DNA of 64,000 nt, taken from positions 151,504-215,503 of the forward strand of contig NZ_JALLPO010000010.1 in assembly GCF_023276435.1 (NCBI RefSeq). The letters run 5' to 3'. Source of the stretch: Sphaerisporangium perillae (GTDB taxonomy: Bacteria; Actinomycetota; Actinomycetes; Streptosporangiales; Streptosporangiaceae). The stretch's first letter is position 1. Every line of letters starts with the position of its first letter. Of this stretch, positions 32,169 to 42,190 are shown piece after piece. A program made the translations under genes and the position numbers. The notes below the pieces were generated by a model. That model was given only the letters and a program-made list of their open reading frames with translations, ran no database searches and had not been told where the DNA came from.

Positions 32169-35024
32169 CAGGCCACGGCGCCGCCGCGCCTCAGCGGCGA
32201 GCGTTTCCGCCTCGGCGAGGCCCCGCTTGTCACCGAGAACGTGAAACTCTCCCATAACACTTGTTAAGTCATCAACCGCACCATCTACCTCGTCAAGGTC
32301 CAGAAGGGCCGCGGCCAGGACCAGCCGCGCCCGTGCGGCGCCTCCGCGGTCCGCGTACTCGCGGAACGTCGCGAGCGCCTCCTCCACCGAGCCGAGGGCG
32401 GCGTCGGGCCGGCCCTCCGCCAGGGCCACCCTGGCCAGGACCAGCAGTCCCGCCGCCTCGGGCAGCCGATCTCCGAGGCGCCTGACCAGGCCGAGTCCTC
32501 GCTCGGCCCGTTCGCGCGCCTCGGAGGGCCGCCGCTGCTCCAGGTGAAGCCCCGCGAGGTCCAGCGAGACCGCCGCCTCGCCGCGCGGATCGCCCAGCTC
32601 CTGGTAGGCCGCGAGGCTCCTGACGAGCAGGTCCTCGGCGCGGCGCAGCCCGCCGAGAGCACGCAGCGCGTCGGCCCTGCCGCGCTGGTCGCCCGCCGCC
32701 GAGAACGCGGTCAGGCAGGACACGAAACAGGCCTCCGCCTCCGGCAGCGCACCCTGGGCCAGATGGACCAGGCCGAGCCGGTGCCTGGTGCGGGCCACCT
32801 CGCCCGCCTCCGCCAGCGCGAGCGCTCGCTGGAGCGCGTCGGCCGCCTCCGCCAGGCGGCCCTCCGTACGGTGCAGGTCTGCCAGCGACCGCAGCAGCAG
32901 CGCCTCTCCATGGCGGTCGCCCATGCGCCGCGCGGCCCGCAGGCCGACCTCCACGGCCGCGCCCCAGTCCGCGCGGTGCCCCCCGAGCTCGAAGAAGGGC
33001 GTCAGGTAGAAGGCCAGTCGCCAGGCCGCCTCGTCCAGGCCGCTCTGATGGAAGTCGGCGACGGTCGCGACCAGGAAGCCCCGCTCGGCGGCCAGCCAGC
33101 GGGCCGAATCCCTGAGCCGCGTGGTCGAAAGCTCGATGGCCAGTTCCTCGGTCCGGACCAGGGTCAGGCCCGATCCCGGCTCGGCGGGCAGGAGCAGCGC
33201 CCTGGCCCGCCGCGTCCGATCGAGGATCTCCTGTGCGGCGGCGGCGAGCACGCCGGCGGGCGGACCCTCTTCACCGGCCAGGCGCTCGGCGGCGTAGAGC
33301 CTGGTCAGGTCGTGCCGGCCGTACCGTTCCTGGCCGGTCGCGTCGAGCCCGCGCGCCTGCAGCAGGCCCGCCTCGGCCAGCGCCTCCAGCAGCCGGTCGG
33401 CGGGCGCGCCGAGGACGGCGGCGGCCGCCCAGGGCGCGAAGTCGGGCGCGGACAGCGCGCCGAGGCGGCGTAGCAGCCGTCGTTCGGGCTCCGAGAGCGC
33501 GCGGTAGCCGAGCGCCAGGCTGCCGCGCACGGCCAGATCGCCCGCGCTGAGCTCGTCCAGGCGACTCCGCTCGTCCGCGAGGCGTCCGGCCAGGTGCTCC
33601 AGCGTCCAGTCCGGCCGCCGCGCCAGCCTGGAGCCGGCGATCCTGAGCGCGAGCGGCAGCCCGCCGCACAACGCCGCGATCCGCGCGGCCGCCTGCGGCT
33701 CGGCGTGTACGCGCCGCTCCCCCACCACCTTGGCGAGCAACGACACCGACTCGCCGGGGTCGAGCAGCTCGAGCTCGAACGCGCGCGCCGCCTCCAGCCC
33801 GGCCAGCGGCGAGCGGCTGGTCACCAGCGTCAGGCAGCCGGGTCCGGTGGGCAGCAGCGGGCGAACCTGGGCCTCGCCGGCCGCGTCGTCCAGCACCACC
33901 AGCGACCGCCGTCCGCTGACCATGCTGCGGTACAGGCGAACCCGCTCGGCGAGGTCGGCCGGCACTGCCCCCTCCGGACAGCCGAGCGAGCGCAGCAGGT
34001 CCTCCAGCACCGCGCCCGGCGCCCTGTCCCTGAGCGAGGCGTACAGGCGCCCGTCGGGGAAGTCGAGCGTGGTGGCCGCGTGGACGGCCACCGCGGACTT
34101 GCCCACCCCCGCCGGGCCGTACAGCACCAGATGGACCGGCGCGGTACCCGAAGAGGGCACCGACCCGCGGATCCACTCCAGCACGCGCTCGCGCCCGGTG
34201 AAGTCGGCGACGTCGGGCGGCGTCTCGTTCGGCACGGCACGGACGGCCGTCGCGTTCGGCCAGGCACCGGCGGCCGTCCCGTCCGGCCGGGCACGGGACG
34301 GCGCGTCTCCCGCCAGCACGCGCTCGTGCGCCTGCCGGAGCTCGGGACCGGGCTCCAGTCCGAGCTCGCCGACCAGCAGCCGCCGCGCCTCCTGGTAGGC
34401 GCTCAACGCCTCCGACCTGCGTCCCGCCTGGTCGAGCGCCAGCATGAGCAGCCCCCACGCCCGCTCCCGCAGCGGGTGCCCGGCCACGAGAGCGCGCAGT
34501 TCCCCCACCACCTCCGCGCCACGGCCGAGCGCCAGGTCCAGCTCGACACGCTCTTCCAGCACGGTCAGCCGCAGCTCCTCCAGCGGTACGGCATACGCCC
34601 GCCGCAGCTCGCCCGAGTCGACGCCGGCGAGCGCGGGCCCCCGCCAGAGCGCCAGGGCGGCACGCAGACCGGCCGCCGCCTCGGCGGTGCCGCCCACGTC
34701 CCTGGCCCGCCTGCCCGAGGCCACCAGACGCTCGAACCTGTGCGCGTCCACCTGGTCTGGATCGACGTCGAGGAGGTAGCCGCCGGGCACGGTGCGGATG
34801 CCGTCCACGACCTTGCGCAGCGCGCTCACGTACACCCGCAGCACCGGCTCGGCCGAGACGGGCGGGCTCTCGCCCCACACTTCGGCGATCAGCCGGTCGA
34901 CGGTCAGCAACCGTCCCGGCCGCAGCAGCAGAGCGGCCAGCAGCGCGCGCTGCTTGGCGGGGCCGGGTGTCAGGTCGCGCTCGCCCTCGAGCACCCGCAG
35001 TGAACCCAGCAGGCCGAACCGCAC
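32160..35024 (-). CDS. AfsR/SARP family transcriptional regulator
   Basis: A 954-residue regulator of AfsR architecture. An OmpR-type winged helix (about 1-95, with LLLRPGRLLTVDRLIAEVWG and LRVYVSALRKV) precedes a BTAD domain (about 96-245), an NB-ARC ATPase with Walker A GPAGVGKS and a DDAAGE Walker-B-like region, and C-terminal TPR repeats (about 590-950). Such proteins activate secondary-metabolism and phosphate-response genes by binding direct repeats near -35. GTG at 35024 begins 3 nt after the upstream kinase stop, so the genes are co-transcribed. In Streptomyces, AfsR is phosphorylated by the kinase AfsK; here the likely kinase is the operon partner. Targets are unknown. Confidence 0.93.
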   Translation of the reverse strand: MRFGLLGSLRVLEGERDLTPGPAKQRALLAALLLRPGRLLTVDRLIAEVWGESPPVSAEPVLRVYVSALRKVVDGIRTVPGGYLLDVDPDQVDAHRFERLVASGRRARDVGGTAEAAAGLRAALALWRGPALAGVDSGELRRAYAVPLEELRLTVLEERVELDLALGRGAEVVGELRALVAGHPLRERAWGLLMLALDQAGRRSEALSAYQEARRLLVGELGLEPGPELRQAHERVLAGDAPSRARPDGTAAGAWPNATAVRAVPNETPPDVADFTGRERVLEWIRGSVPSSGTAPVHLVLYGPAGVGKSAVAVHAATTLDFPDGRLYASLRDRAPGAVLEDLLRSLGCPEGAVPADLAERVRLYRSMVSGRRSLVVLDDAAGEAQVRPLLPTGPGCLTLVTSRSPLAGLEAARAFELELLDPGESVSLLAKVVGERRVHAEPQAAARIAALCGGLPLALRIAGSRLARRPDWTLEHLAGRLADERSRLDELSAGDLAVRGSLALGYRALSEPERRLLRRLGALSAPDFAPWAAAAVLGAPADRLLEALAEAGLLQARGLDATGQERYGRHDLTRLYAAERLAGEEGPPAGVLAAAAQEILDRTRRARALLLPAEPGSGLTLVRTEELAIELSTTRLRDSARWLAAERGFLVATVADFHQSGLDEAAWRLAFYLTPFFELGGHRADWGAAVEVGLRAARRMGDRHGEALLLRSLADLHRTEGRLAEAADALQRALALAEAGEVARTRHRLGLVHLAQGALPEAEACFVSCLTAFSAAGDQRGRADALRALGGLRRAEDLLVRSLAAYQELGDPRGEAAVSLDLAGLHLEQRRPSEARERAERGLGLVRRLGDRLPEAAGLLVLARVALAEGRPDAALGSVEEALATFREYADRGGAARARLVLAAALLDLDEVDGAVDDLTSVMGEFHVLGDKRGLAEAETLAAEARRRRGLRI

Positions 35025-35027
35025 CGT

Positions 35028-36581
<1,554 letters not shown>

Positions 36582-36665
36582 CCTACGGTCATACGCTCAC
36601 CGCCAGACGCGACGGCCCTCATGCGTGAAGGGCCGCCGGACGGCCGCCGCCCTCAGATGCGAGCC

Positions 36666-36770
36666 TCAGGTGCGGGTGCTGAGGGCGAAGACCTTGAGGT
36701 CGGCCGTCGCGGGACTGGTGAACGAGGCGGTAACAACATCAACTTCCCGGCTGTAGGCGGCCGCGCGGTG
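36666..36770 (-). other. Possible C-terminal gene remnant
   Basis: The minus strand reads VDVVTASFTSPATADLKVFA and then ALSTRT before a stop, with the third-position G/C bias of real genes here. No start codon or ribosome-binding site can be placed without running into the metallo-beta-lactamase promoter. It may be the tail of a deleted gene in the 271-bp gap 36582-36852, or chance. Confidence 0.25.
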
Positions 36771-36801
36771 CCGGGCGACACCAGAGGCAAAGATCTCGGA
36801 T

Positions 36802-36817
36802 GTAGGGAACTCCCTAC
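36802..36817. promoter_or_regulatory. Operator-like inverted repeat before metallo-beta-lactamase gene
   Basis: GTAGGGA (36802-36808) and TCCCTAC (36811-36817) are perfect 7-bp arms around AC. The centre lies about 44 bp upstream of the ATG at 36853, where a repressor dimer would block transcription. No regulator gene adjoins it. Confidence 0.5.
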
Positions 36818-36852
36818 TGCTGCCGCCGCTGCCCTGCGGGCATGCTTGACGC

Positions 36853-38235
36853 ATGACATCGCCGATCCTCGAGCACGCGGACAGTGTCTGGCGCGGGTCG
36901 GTGCCCCCGCAGGAGGTGCCGCTGCGGGACCTGCGCTCGAGGGGGGTGCAGGAGGTGGCCGAGGGTGTGGTCATGTGGCCGGCCTTCGGCAACGTCTACG
37001 GCATCCGGGGCGATGGCGGCCTGGCTCTGTTCGACTCGGGCAACAACGTGGACGCGGGGACGATGCACGCGGCCATGCGCGCCTGGTCGGACGAGCCAGT
37101 CCGCTACGCGGTCTTCTCCCACGGCCACTTCGACCACGTCGCGGGCATGGAGCCCTTCGACGGCGAAAGCGGCCCGCGCCCGTGCGTGATCGCGCATGAG
37201 AACGTCGCCGCCCGCTTCACCCGCTATGCCAGGACGGCCGGCTACAACACCGTGATCAACCAGCGCCAGTTCGGCTTCACCCGGATGACCTGGCCCACGG
37301 CCTACCGGCAGCCCGACCTCACCTACCGCGACCAGATGCGCCTCTCGCTCGGCGACGTCACCTTGGACATGCGGCACGCCCGCGGCGAGACCGACGACGC
37401 CACCTGGGCGTACCTGCCCGAACGCGGCGTGCTGCTGACCGGCGACCTGTTCATCTGGGTCACGCCGAACGCCGGAAACCCGCAGAAGGTGCAGCGCTAC
37501 CCCGACGAGTGGGCCGTCGCGCTGCGCAAGATGGCCGCCCTGTCCGCCGAGGTGCTGCTCCCGGGCCACGGCCTGCCCATCGTCGGGGCGGACCGCGTGC
37601 GGCAGGCCCTGACCGACACCGCGGACTACCTGGACAGCCTGGTCGAGCAGACGCTGGACATGATGAACGCCGGGGCCCGGCTGGACGAGATCGTCCATGC
37701 GGTCCGGCCGCCGGAGGCGCTGACCCGCCGGCCCTACCTGCAACCGCACTACGACGAGCCGGAGTTCGTGGTGCGCAACATCTGGCGGCTCTACGGCGGC
37801 TGGCACGACGGCAACCCCGCCCATCTCAAGCCCGCGCCCGACGAGGTCCTCGCCCGCGCGCTCGCCGACCTCGCCGGTGGCGCCCCCATCCTGGCCACCC
37901 GCGCAGCCACGGCCGCGGCCGAGGGCGACCTGCGCCTGGCCTGCCAGCTCGCCGAGCTGGCGACGCAGGCCGACCCCGCGGACCGCAAGGTGCACGAGAT
38001 CCGGGCACGCGTCTACACGCTGCGGGTGCGCCAGGAGGACTCCACCATGTCGCGTGGCGTCTACACCTGGGCCGCCGCCGAGTCGCGAAGCGTCACCACC
38101 GGCAAGGACCTGCTGGACGTCTACCACGAGATCGCGGGCGGCGAGATGTGGTGGGTGCCACCGTCGTCAGCCGCCGGCCGCCGATCGGGCGACCTGGAAC
38201 CGTCCGCCTCCGAAGCGCCCGCCTCGGAGGCATGA
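36853..38235 (+). CDS. Alkylsulfatase-like metallo-beta-lactamase-fold hydrolase
   Basis: A 460-residue cytoplasmic protein. The N-terminal MBL domain (about 30-255) carries SHGHFDHVAG (the HxHxDH zinc site), an acidic zinc ligand region in VLLTGDLF, and LLPGHG with the last histidine. The C-terminal third (about 260-420) matches the alkyl-sulfatase dimerisation domain pattern seen in SdsA1-like sulfatases (PYLQPHYDEPEFVVRNIWRL with WHDGNPAHLKP). Hydrolysis of alkyl sulfates or related esters is the expected activity. The extreme C-terminus is a Ser/Pro/Ala tail of no clear function. An inverted repeat upstream suggests repression. Transcribed alone. Confidence 0.87.
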   Translation: MTSPILEHADSVWRGSVPPQEVPLRDLRSRGVQEVAEGVVMWPAFGNVYGIRGDGGLALFDSGNNVDAGTMHAAMRAWSDEPVRYAVFSHGHFDHVAGMEPFDGESGPRPCVIAHENVAARFTRYARTAGYNTVINQRQFGFTRMTWPTAYRQPDLTYRDQMRLSLGDVTLDMRHARGETDDATWAYLPERGVLLTGDLFIWVTPNAGNPQKVQRYPDEWAVALRKMAALSAEVLLPGHGLPIVGADRVRQALTDTADYLDSLVEQTLDMMNAGARLDEIVHAVRPPEALTRRPYLQPHYDEPEFVVRNIWRLYGGWHDGNPAHLKPAPDEVLARALADLAGGAPILATRAATAAAEGDLRLACQLAELATQADPADRKVHEIRARVYTLRVRQEDSTMSRGVYTWAAAESRSVTTGKDLLDVYHEIAGGEMWWVPPSSAAGRRSGDLEPSASEAPASEA

Positions 38236-38302
38236 CCGGCTCGCCGGGCCGCACCGGGCCGGCTCATCGGACGGGCTCATCGCACCGAGTCGCCGGACCG
38301 GC

Positions 38303-38728
38303 TCATCGGGCGGAGGCGGCCCTGCGGACGAACCGGTCGAGGAGGCGCTCCAGCTCGGCGGCCGGGTCTGCGGTCAGGCCGGCGTGGACCGGCCCGGTCT
38401 GCACGACCGTGCTGCGCGGGGCGGTGAGCCAGCGGAACCGGCTGCCGGGCGACTCGCCGCGCAGCGGCCCGGAGTCCTCCGAGCACGCCCGCTCGTAGGC
38501 CGCCAGCGCCTTCCTGACGCCCTCGACGTCCACGCCGTCGTCGATGGCGCGCAGCCGGACCTCGTCCAGCTCCACCCGGGCGCACAGGTAGCCGCGTGGC
38601 TGGGAGTAGACGATCACCCCGGCGTTGATGAGCTCGCCCCGGACCACGCAGGGCACGACCCGGATCACCGCGTACTCGTACACGACGGTCATCGCGCTCG
38701 CCCCGCTCATCGCGTTCCCTCCGCTCAT
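38303..38728 (-). CDS. DUF3037 family protein
   Basis: A protein of 129-141 residues. The core begins YEYAVIRVVPCVVRGELINA and continues GVIVYSQPRGYL, the hallmark of DUF3037. Three in-frame ATGs 18 bp apart (38728, 38710, 38692) are possible. The first overlaps the HipA-like stop as ATGA, consistent with translational coupling, whereas the third begins directly at the conserved domain. Function unknown. DUF3037 genes commonly follow a HipA-like kinase gene, as here, which argues for a shared role. Confidence 0.85.
   Translation of the reverse strand: MSGGNAMSGASAMTVVYEYAVIRVVPCVVRGELINAGVIVYSQPRGYLCARVELDEVRLRAIDDGVDVEGVRKALAAYERACSEDSGPLRGESPGSRFRWLTAPRSTVVQTGPVHAGLTADPAAELERLLDRFVRRAASAR
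38693..38728 (-). repeat. 18-bp duplication carrying alternative ATG starts
   Basis: Two 18-bp units (38711-38728 and 38693-38710) both begin ATGAGCGG and encode MSGGNA and MSGASA; a third ATGA follows at 38692. Each copy brings its own start codon in the same frame, so translation could begin at any of the three. Confidence 0.75.
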
Positions 38729-39477
38729 CGCGCGACCTCCGGGAGCCAGGCGCGCGGGCCGTGGGCGCGGGCGAGCAGGTGGTCGACATACGCCTCGCGG
38801 ACGGCGCGCGCATCGGGGAAGCCGGGCTCGTCCTCCAGCCACTCGTCGGGCACCAGGCCGACGACCGCGCGGAGCAACTCCTCGGTGACCAGCCCGGGAA
38901 GCTCGGCGTCGGCCTCCTCGATGCGGGTCGCGAAGGGCGCGAGCACGTGGTCTCGGGCGTCGAAGCGGCGTTGCGGGTCGGCCGTCGGCCAGTTGTGGTG
39001 GAACCACAGCGCGGCGCCGTGGTCGATCAGCCAGATGTCGCCGTGCCAGACCAGCAGGTTCGGGTTGCGCCAGCTGCGGTCGACGTTGTGGACGAGCGCG
39101 TCGAACCAGAGCACGCGGGAGGCGAACGCGGCGTCGGGGGTCCACGCGAGCGGGTCGAAGCCGAGGGATCCGGGCAGGAAGTCGACCCCGAGGTTGTGGC
39201 CCTCGCTGGCCCTGAGCAGGTCCTGGATCTCCTGGTCGGGCTCGCGCGCGCCGATCTGGGGGTCCAGGTCGACGATCTTCAGCTCCGGGGTTCGCAGCTC
39301 GAGACGCCGCGCCAGCTCCGCGCAGATGATCTCGGCGACCAGGACCCGCCGCCCCTGCCCCGCACCACGAAATTTCACGACATACGTACCAAGGTCGTCT
39401 GCCTCGACGACGCCCGGCAGCGAACCCCCTTCGCGAAGGGGGGTCACATAGCGCGTCGCGGTCACCTGTTCGAGCAC
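38725..39477 (-). CDS. HipA-like kinase family protein
   Basis: A 250-residue protein related to the HipA/CtkA kinase fold. It retains an ATP-binding lysine-type region (GTYVVKFRGAGQG), an active-site-like HNVDRSWRNPNLLV (the HNxDxxxxN pattern of HipA) and a metal-binding IDHG. The HipA N-terminal subdomain is absent, so it is a stand-alone catalytic core. It may phosphorylate a protein, but no HipB antitoxin is adjacent. The GTG at 39477 is the assumed start. Its stop overlaps the DUF3037 start (ATGA), indicating a coupled two-gene operon. Confidence 0.8.
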   Translation of the reverse strand: MLEQVTATRYVTPLREGGSLPGVVEADDLGTYVVKFRGAGQGRRVLVAEIICAELARRLELRTPELKIVDLDPQIGAREPDQEIQDLLRASEGHNLGVDFLPGSLGFDPLAWTPDAAFASRVLWFDALVHNVDRSWRNPNLLVWHGDIWLIDHGAALWFHHNWPTADPQRRFDARDHVLAPFATRIEEADAELPGLVTEELLRAVVGLVPDEWLEDEPGFPDARAVREAYVDHLLARAHGPRAWLPEVAR

Positions 39478-39551
39478 CCGCCAAGGGTACCGGCGCCGCC
39501 CGGCCGCCCCGAGGCCGCCAGGAGACCGGGAACCACCGGGAAGAGGATGGG

Positions 39552-40397
39552 TCAGAACAGGACGGACATGAACGTGTCCACCTCTTTGAAACCCACCCTC
39601 CGGTAGGCCGCCCGAGCGGGCACGTTGAAGTCGTTGACGTACAGCGACACCACCGGCGCGAAATGCCGCAGGGTCTGGTCGACGATCGCCGCCATGCCCG
39701 ACACGGCGTGCCCGCGCCCGCGCAGGTCCGGATGCACCCACACGCCCTGGATCTGGCAGACCTGCGGCGTCACCGCCCCGACCTCCGCCTTGAAGACGAC
39801 CTGGCCGTCCTCGATGCGGGCGAAGGAGCGGCCGACGCGGATCAGTTCGGCGACCCGTGACCGGTAGAGCGCGCCGCCGTCCCCGAGATCGGGCGAGATG
39901 CCGACCTCCTCGGTGAACATCGCCACGCATGCGGGCAGCAGCGTGGCGAATTCCTCCGGGCGTACCTGCCGTACGAGCGGATCGGGCGGGACCGGCGACG
40001 GCGAGGAGGTGGCCATGACCGGCTGGGCCCAGCGGATCGCCCGCGCCGGGCCCCAGTAGGGCTCCAGCCGTTCCCAGAGCTTCTCCACGGCGTCCGCGGG
40101 CCCGACGATCGACGAGCAGCGCCGGCCCTGCTTGCGGGCACGGTCGGCGAAGGCCTGGACGGCCTCGGGCCCGGCGTTGACCGGCACCAGGTTGGCGCCG
40201 GCGTAGCACAGTGAGGTCAGCCCGCCCCGCGGGCCGAACCCCCACATCTGTCCGCCGAGCCTGGCCGGGCTGAGCCCGACGGACCTGACCCGGGAGGCGA
40301 CGAAGACGTTGGCGACAGGGTCCGCGTCGAGGATCGTGAGCACCTCTTCGCGGTCCTGATCGTCCAGCACGCGCGACGCCGATGTTCGCAGCATCAC
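39552..40397 (-). CDS. GNAT family acetyltransferase (DUF4081, Rv2867c-like)
   Basis: A 281-residue protein with an N-terminal DUF4081 domain (about 1-120) and a C-terminal GNAT domain. The acetyl-CoA loop is in VWVHPDLRGRGHAVSGMAA, followed by VSLYVNDFNVPARAAYRRVGF. Actinobacteria usually keep this gene just downstream of ispG, as Rv2867c does in Mycobacterium tuberculosis. Here it is separated from ispG by two other genes on the same strand. Acceptor substrate unknown. Confidence 0.88.
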   Translation of the reverse strand: MMLRTSASRVLDDQDREEVLTILDADPVANVFVASRVRSVGLSPARLGGQMWGFGPRGGLTSLCYAGANLVPVNAGPEAVQAFADRARKQGRRCSSIVGPADAVEKLWERLEPYWGPARAIRWAQPVMATSSPSPVPPDPLVRQVRPEEFATLLPACVAMFTEEVGISPDLGDGGALYRSRVAELIRVGRSFARIEDGQVVFKAEVGAVTPQVCQIQGVWVHPDLRGRGHAVSGMAAIVDQTLRHFAPVVSLYVNDFNVPARAAYRRVGFKEVDTFMSVLF

Positions 40398-40441
40398 GGG
40401 CTTAGCCTACGCGACCGCCCCGATTTTGGAACGAACCGACC

Positions 40442-42022
40442 CTACTGGCCGGCAATCACCTTCGACAGCCGCAGGTGGCCCGGGCTCGCCGCCATCGCCG
40501 GCAGCGGCCGGGGGTCCGGCGTGGCGGCGCAGACGCCGTCCGGCCGGCTGCCGGTGCGCTGCTCCGCGCCGCCGGGAACGGCCCCGTCCCGGAGGTAGTC
40601 GGCCAGATGCCGGTCGACGCAGGCGTTGTCCCCCAGCGACAGGCCGTGGTTGCCCCCGGCCTCCAGCAGCAGCCGGGCGCTCGGGAACCGGTCGCGCACC
40701 CGAAGCGCGCCCGGGTACGGCGTGGCGGCGTCGTGCCTGGACTGGATGAGCAGGATCGGCGGCACGTGGGCGACATCGCCGACGTGCACCGGCGTCCCGC
40801 CCTTCACCGGCCAGAAGGCGCAGGGCGCGTTGTACCAGGCGTTGGCCCAGGCCATGAACGGCGCCTTGGCGTTCACCTTCTTCGTGTCGGCCTCCCAGCG
40901 GGCCCAGTCGCGCGGCCACTCGGCGTCGCGGCACTGGACCGCCAGGTAGACCGCGTAGTTGTTCTCGGCGGCGGCGTCGTGGTCCACGTGGCGGCGGTAA
41001 GCGTTCACCAGGCCGTCAGCCCGCCCCTTCTTGGCGTAGCCGGCGAACGCGGCGGCGAGCTGCGGCCACACGGCGTTGGTGTACCCGCCGACGGTGAAGA
41101 TGTCGTCCAGCTCGCTCGGCCCGACGAGCCCGCCCGCGGGCCGGGCCCCGAGCCGATGCCGCAGGGAGTACCACGCATTGGACACCTCGGTCTCGGTGCG
41201 GCCCAGGCGGTAGACGTCGTTGTGCTTGGCCACCCAGGCCAGGAAGTCGTGGTGCCGCCGGTCGAAGGCGTAGTCCTGCGCGATGTTCGCGTCGTACCAC
41301 ACCCCCTCGGGGTCGACCACGCTGTCGAGCACCAGCCGCTTCACATGGGCCGGGAACAGCGTCGCGTACACGGCGCCGAGGTAGGTGCCGTACGAGTAGC
41401 CGAGGTAGCTGATCTTCTCCTCGCCGAGCGCCTGCCTGATCGCGTCCATGTCGCGGGCGGAGTTCTCCGTGGTCATGTGCGGCAGCAGCCACGACCAGCG
41501 GCTCCCGCACGCCGCGGCGTACTCCTTGGCCCGGGCGAGCAGCGCGGACTCGGCGGCGTCGTTGCCCGGCACCTGGTCCAGGCGCGGGGCGGCGAAGTGC
41601 TTCTTGGGGTCGGCGCAGTGGATCGCCGGCTCGCTGGCCCCGACGCCCCGCGGGTCGAAGCCGATCACGTCGTACCGTGCGGCGATGTCCTTGGGCAGGG
41701 CGGCGGCGACGTACCGGGCGAGGTTCACTCCCGGCGCCCCGGGACCGCCGGGGTTGACCAGGAGCACGCCGAGACCGCGGTGGTCGTGGGACGCCGAGCC
41801 CTTCACGCGGCTGAGCGCCAGGGCGATGGTCGGCCCGTCCGGCCGGGTGTGGTCCACCGGCACGTTCACGGTCGCGCACTCGACCGTGACCACCGCCTTC
41901 GGCCCCGGGCACGCGGCCCACGCGGGGCCGTCGTGCGGGTCGGCGGCCGCTCCTCGCGCCCCTCCCGTCAGCCCTGTGACCAGCACGGTCACACCCGCCA
42001 TGACACAGAAAAACCGCTTCAC
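40442..42022 (-). CDS. Secreted alpha/beta-hydrolase, tripeptidyl-aminopeptidase (TAP) type
   Basis: A 526-residue exported enzyme. The signal peptide is residues 1-27 (MKRFFCVMAGVTVLVTGLTG through ARGAA). The alpha/beta-hydrolase core has the oxyanion region VNPGGPGAPG, the nucleophile elbow GYSYGTYLG, and a catalytic aspartate likely in the QSRHDAATPYPGALR segment. A C-terminal TAP-like domain carries EAGGNHGLSLGDNACVD, with the histidine. Members release N-terminal tripeptides or act as proline iminopeptidases and esterases. ATG at 42022 gives a proper signal peptide. It lies between the GNAT and phosphatase genes, breaking the usual ispG-GNAT neighbourhood. Confidence 0.9.
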   Translation of the reverse strand: MKRFFCVMAGVTVLVTGLTGGARGAAADPHDGPAWAACPGPKAVVTVECATVNVPVDHTRPDGPTIALALSRVKGSASHDHRGLGVLLVNPGGPGAPGVNLARYVAAALPKDIAARYDVIGFDPRGVGASEPAIHCADPKKHFAAPRLDQVPGNDAAESALLARAKEYAAACGSRWSWLLPHMTTENSARDMDAIRQALGEEKISYLGYSYGTYLGAVYATLFPAHVKRLVLDSVVDPEGVWYDANIAQDYAFDRRHHDFLAWVAKHNDVYRLGRTETEVSNAWYSLRHRLGARPAGGLVGPSELDDIFTVGGYTNAVWPQLAAAFAGYAKKGRADGLVNAYRRHVDHDAAAENNYAVYLAVQCRDAEWPRDWARWEADTKKVNAKAPFMAWANAWYNAPCAFWPVKGGTPVHVGDVAHVPPILLIQSRHDAATPYPGALRVRDRFPSARLLLEAGGNHGLSLGDNACVDRHLADYLRDGAVPGGAEQRTGSRPDGVCAATPDPRPLPAMAASPGHLRLSKVIAGQ

Positions 42023-42190
42023 CCGTTACTCCCTCTGCTGCTGTGGCAGAGGTGATGCTTCCCGATGGGACCGTGCGGCGACCGCCGACCCGGCCCAATG
42101 TTTACCGATCTGTAGTCATTCGATTGCGGTGAGTAGCCCCTTGCGGGTGCCCGTGGGGAGGGTCCGGCCGGTCCGCGCGGGCGGCTCGGT

